64,000 nt of DNA. Origin: Bradyrhizobium ottawaense. GTDB lineage: Bacteria; Pseudomonadota; Alphaproteobacteria; Rhizobiales; Xanthobacteraceae. Below the pieces are notes generated by a model that ran no database searches, had not been told where the DNA came from, and saw nothing but the letters and a program-made list of their open reading frames with translations. The position numbers and the translations under genes were made by a program. Positions 61,605-64,000 of this stretch are shown here, one piece after another; position 1 is the first letter of the stretch; the number at the start of each line of letters is the position of its first letter. The stretch is from positions 6,025,001 through 6,089,000 of the forward strand of contig NZ_LT629693.1 in the NCBI RefSeq assembly GCF_900099825.1, written 5' to 3'.

Positions 61605-64000
61605 ATGAAAACGAAATTATTGCTCGCGACTGTTTTCGCTGCCAGTGCCGCGGCATTTGTAACGGAAACGCCTGCGAATGCCGCGGGCTGCGGTGGCTAT
61701 GTCAATATCATGCAGTGGGGCTGCGCCCCCTGGGACAACAATCCACCAAAGAAAGGCGTGACCCCGGGTTATCCAGCCATCGCACCGAAAATAACGGTGC
61801 AGCCGCCAGCGTCGGTCATCTCGAATGATGGCGGCAGTCTCGCCAAGGCAGGAGCGCCTGTCATCTCGAATGACGGCGGCAGTGTCATTTCGAATGATGG
61901 CGGCAGCGCCGTCGCCAAGAACACCGCCGGTCTCGTCGGCAATGCGGGCGGCACTTTTGTCGGGAACAACGGCAGCGCAGTCCTTCAGAAGTCGGGCAAC
62001 GGCCTCGTTTCCGACAACGGGCTCGGTCTTGTCGCGACGGGAGGCGGTAACGCAATTTCCGACAACGGCGCTGGTATCATCAGCCGTGATGGCGCCGGCC
62101 TCCTTGGCCAAGACGGTAGCAGCCTTGTCCGTAATGGTGCTGCTCTCCTTGGCCAGGACGGTAGCAGTCTTGTCCGTAATGGTTCCGGTCTCCTCGGCCA
62201 AGACGGTAGCAGTCTTATCAGCCAAGACGGAGCGGGCTTAAACCTCAAAGGCCCGACGGCCTACAAAGCCGCGGCGCCAACGGAAAACCAGCTTCAGGCC
62301 CAAAAAGCGGCAGCGGATACCCAGAAAGCCGCGAATGACCTCATTGCCGCCAGCGATCTCGTGAAGCGGGATGGCGTGGCGCTCCAGAATGCAAAAACTG
62401 CAAACGACCTGAACCTGGTCGGCCAGCTCCAGACCAAGATCGATGCCGATAACAAGGCGGTGGTGACGGCCGGCGCCATCATGCTGGCCACCTCCACGCT
62501 GGTTCCGCCGACCGAAGCCGACACGGTGAAGAAGGTCGCGAACCTTCTCAACGACAGCATCAATGCTGCCAAGACCAATGTCGATACCGGGAATGCCTCG
62601 GCCAACGCCGCGCCGGCAAAGCCGCAGCCGTCGCAATTGCAGATCGACACCACGAATGCCGCCGCCGCAACGGCAGCCACCGCCGCGAAGGCTGCGGTCG
62701 ACGCCAATAGCCAGGTTCTCGCGCTCACCGCCACGCTCGGCAATCGTCCCACCAATCCCGACGATCTCAAAAACGTGAATCGGACCATGGCGGAGTCCGC
62801 GGTCGTCACCGCCAAGGCCAATCTGGCCAAGGCGCAGTCCGATCTGGTGGCAATGTCCGCAAAGGGTGCCAGCGCCTATGACATCCAGGGCCAAAAGGAC
62901 CTCATTGCAAAAGCCCAGACCAACGTGACTTACCAGACAGCCATGGTCGCGAATGACTATGCCGGAAAGGCCGTCAACGCCGACACCGCTAGGGCTGATC
63001 TGGCGACGGCCAAGGCCGTTGTCGATGGGTTGACGAAGGCCTATGGCAGCAACCGTCCTGCGGATCCGCAGCAGCTCACGACGATCAATACGGCGATGGT
63101 CGTTCAAGCCCTAGCCCAGGACAAGGCCGATATGGCCCTTGCCGACGCGACCGCGGTGCGGTTGGCCGCGAATGGCGCCAGCAAGAGCGACGTCCAGACT
63201 CAAACGGACCTGGTCGCGACCAAGCAAAAGGACATGGCTAATATCCTCAAGGTCAATCCGCAAATCGTGGCGGCGGCGGGCGTGGCAGCCAACACCGATC
63301 CCGCGATCGTGGCGAAGGCGCTCGCTGGTCTGGTCGCAGTAGCGGCGACCCAAACGTCCACAACGGTGCAACTCACCAATGCGCAGGTGCAGTCGGCTCT
63401 GGCGGCCGTGCAGCAGTTAAAGACTGCGGCGAATGCGACCCGCCCGGCGGGGACGACTTCCGCCAGCGCCGCGGAAGCCTCGGCGATGTTGAATACCCTG
63501 ACCAAGGCCGCCGCGACCTATTCACTCAAGTCATTGGATACGCCGGTGGCCGCAACCGCGGCTTCATCTGGATCGGTTGTCACACAGCCGGCATCAGCCA
63601 CGCAGGCCGCAACGGCCAAGATCGTGGCTACGACGCAGACGGCACCTGTCGTCGACAAGTCCGAACTTACGCCCGCCGTCGTGCAGATGCTGGTGCAGTC
63701 CGGTCCCGCGACCATCCAGGCCATGCAATCCGCGCAGCAGGCGGCGCTGGCCAAGGGCGACAAGGCACTCGCGGACGGATTGGGCAAGGACATCGTCAAT
63801 CTGCAGGCCCAGGTTGCCGCGGCAAAGGCGATGCCGCCAGTCGAGACAGCGAAAACAGTTGCCGCCACGACGGCCGCGACCACGGCGCCCGCCGTCGGAG
63901 CCGCGGTTGCCGTGAAGCCGGCATCGTCGCCCGCTGTGATGGCGAACGCTTCCCCGGCCGTCACGGCGCCCGCGGGCGCTTCGGCGACAACAACGACCAA
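61605..64000 (+). CDS. Large secreted Gly/Asn- and Ala-rich repeat protein (3' end outside window)
   Basis: The frame is open from ATG 61605 to the window end (at least 798 codons). Signal peptide MKTKLLLATVFAASAAAFVT with cleavage near ANA|A; then GCGGYVNIMQWGCAPWDNNP with two Cys. Next is a short-repeat region (VISNDGGS three times; GLLGQDGSSLVRNG-like three times) that may form a beta-helix. A long Ala/Asp/Lys-rich helical region follows (KAAADTQKAANDLIAASDLV, similar VNRTMAESAVVTAKANLAKA) with coiled-coil character. The last part is Ala/Thr/Val-rich and low complexity. No family recognised. The upstream two-component pair is divergent. Surface-filament or matrix role is an inference. Confidence 0.8.
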   Translation, partial: MKTKLLLATVFAASAAAFVTETPANAAGCGGYVNIMQWGCAPWDNNPPKKGVTPGYPAIAPKITVQPPASVISNDGGSLAKAGAPVISNDGGSVISNDGGSAVAKNTAGLVGNAGGTFVGNNGSAVLQKSGNGLVSDNGLGLVATGGGNAISDNGAGIISRDGAGLLGQDGSSLVRNGAALLGQDGSSLVRNGSGLLGQDGSSLISQDGAGLNLKGPTAYKAAAPTENQLQAQKAAADTQKAANDLIAASDLVKRDGVALQNAKTANDLNLVGQLQTKIDADNKAVVTAGAIMLATSTLVPPTEADTVKKVANLLNDSINAAKTNVDTGNASANAAPAKPQPSQLQIDTTNAAAATAATAAKAAVDANSQVLALTATLGNRPTNPDDLKNVNRTMAESAVVTAKANLAKAQSDLVAMSAKGASAYDIQGQKDLIAKAQTNVTYQTAMVANDYAGKAVNADTARADLATAKAVVDGLTKAYGSNRPADPQQLTTINTAMVVQALAQDKADMALADATAVRLAANGASKSDVQTQTDLVATKQKDMANILKVNPQIVAAAGVAANTDPAIVAKALAGLVAVAATQTSTTVQLTNAQVQSALAAVQQLKTAANATRPAGTTSASAAEASAMLNTLTKAAATYSLKSLDTPVAATAASSGSVVTQPASATQAATAKIVATTQTAPVVDKSELTPAVVQMLVQSGPATIQAMQSAQQAALAKGDKALADGLGKDIVNLQAQVAAAKAMPPVETAKTVAATTAATTAPAVGAAVAVKPASSPAVMANASPAVTAPAGASATTTT

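Noticed and set aside
62238..63107. Leftward 289-residue frame
   Set aside because: Antisense to the secreted Ala-rich gene, whose signal peptide and continuous frame are better supported.

Overview
The window is GC-rich alphaproteobacterial chromosome, most like Bradyrhizobium or a close relative. That reading rests on the protein families (DUF2336, Kup, PEPxxWA-CTERM, TPR-type hybrid kinases), the IS701 and IS110 types, and short intergenic repeats I associate with that genus. It is an inference without a database search. Much of the window is accessory DNA: large surface or secreted proteins separated by mobile elements, pseudogenes and repeats.

Layout. 1-2380: end of an HD-GYP protein, a small zinc-ribbon protein and a DUF2336 protein. 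2965-12376: a 1234-residue He_PIG-repeat surface protein divergent from a type I secretion set (two ABC half-transporters with degenerate ATPase motifs, then an HlyD-type adaptor). 12583-18632: arylsulfatase remnant, an IS701-family element with a CTAG target duplication, and small membrane and zinc-ribbon proteins. 18633-24421: Kup potassium transporter, a group II intron lodged inside a dispersed repeat, two tandem paralogues (one with an FnIII extension) and a small conserved protein. 24552-37343: IS110 remnant, LysM protein, and a 2992-residue giant protein carrying 8.6 copies of a 642-bp repeat with no difference seen by eye, preceded by sugar-epimerase and sulfotransferase remnants. 37344-43119: a second IS701 copy, recombinase and helicase/methyltransferase remnants (probably a dead DISARM-like defence locus), and a tyrosine integrase.

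43120-48708: LuxR-type regulator, trimeric autotransporter adhesin and a periplasmic companion, the latter two flanked by a roughly 250-320 bp direct repeat that encodes a tiny protein. 48855-55861: type II secretion gspM/gspN remnants, a hydrolase-cyclase fusion, a PEP-CTERM protein, a second IS110 remnant, a PilZ protein and a second zinc-ribbon plus DUF2336 pair. 56294-64000: a 1406-residue AAA/TPR hybrid histidine kinase co-transcribed with an OmpR-type regulator, divergent from a large secreted Gly/Ala-rich repeat protein cut by the window end.

Functional theme: at least five different surface or secreted proteins, using type I secretion, trimeric autotransport, PEP-CTERM sorting and Sec export, lie with c-di-GMP-type (HD-GYP, PilZ) and two-component regulators. 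This suggests an attachment or biofilm region that also collects mobile DNA. No rRNA, complete tRNA or CRISPR array was seen.
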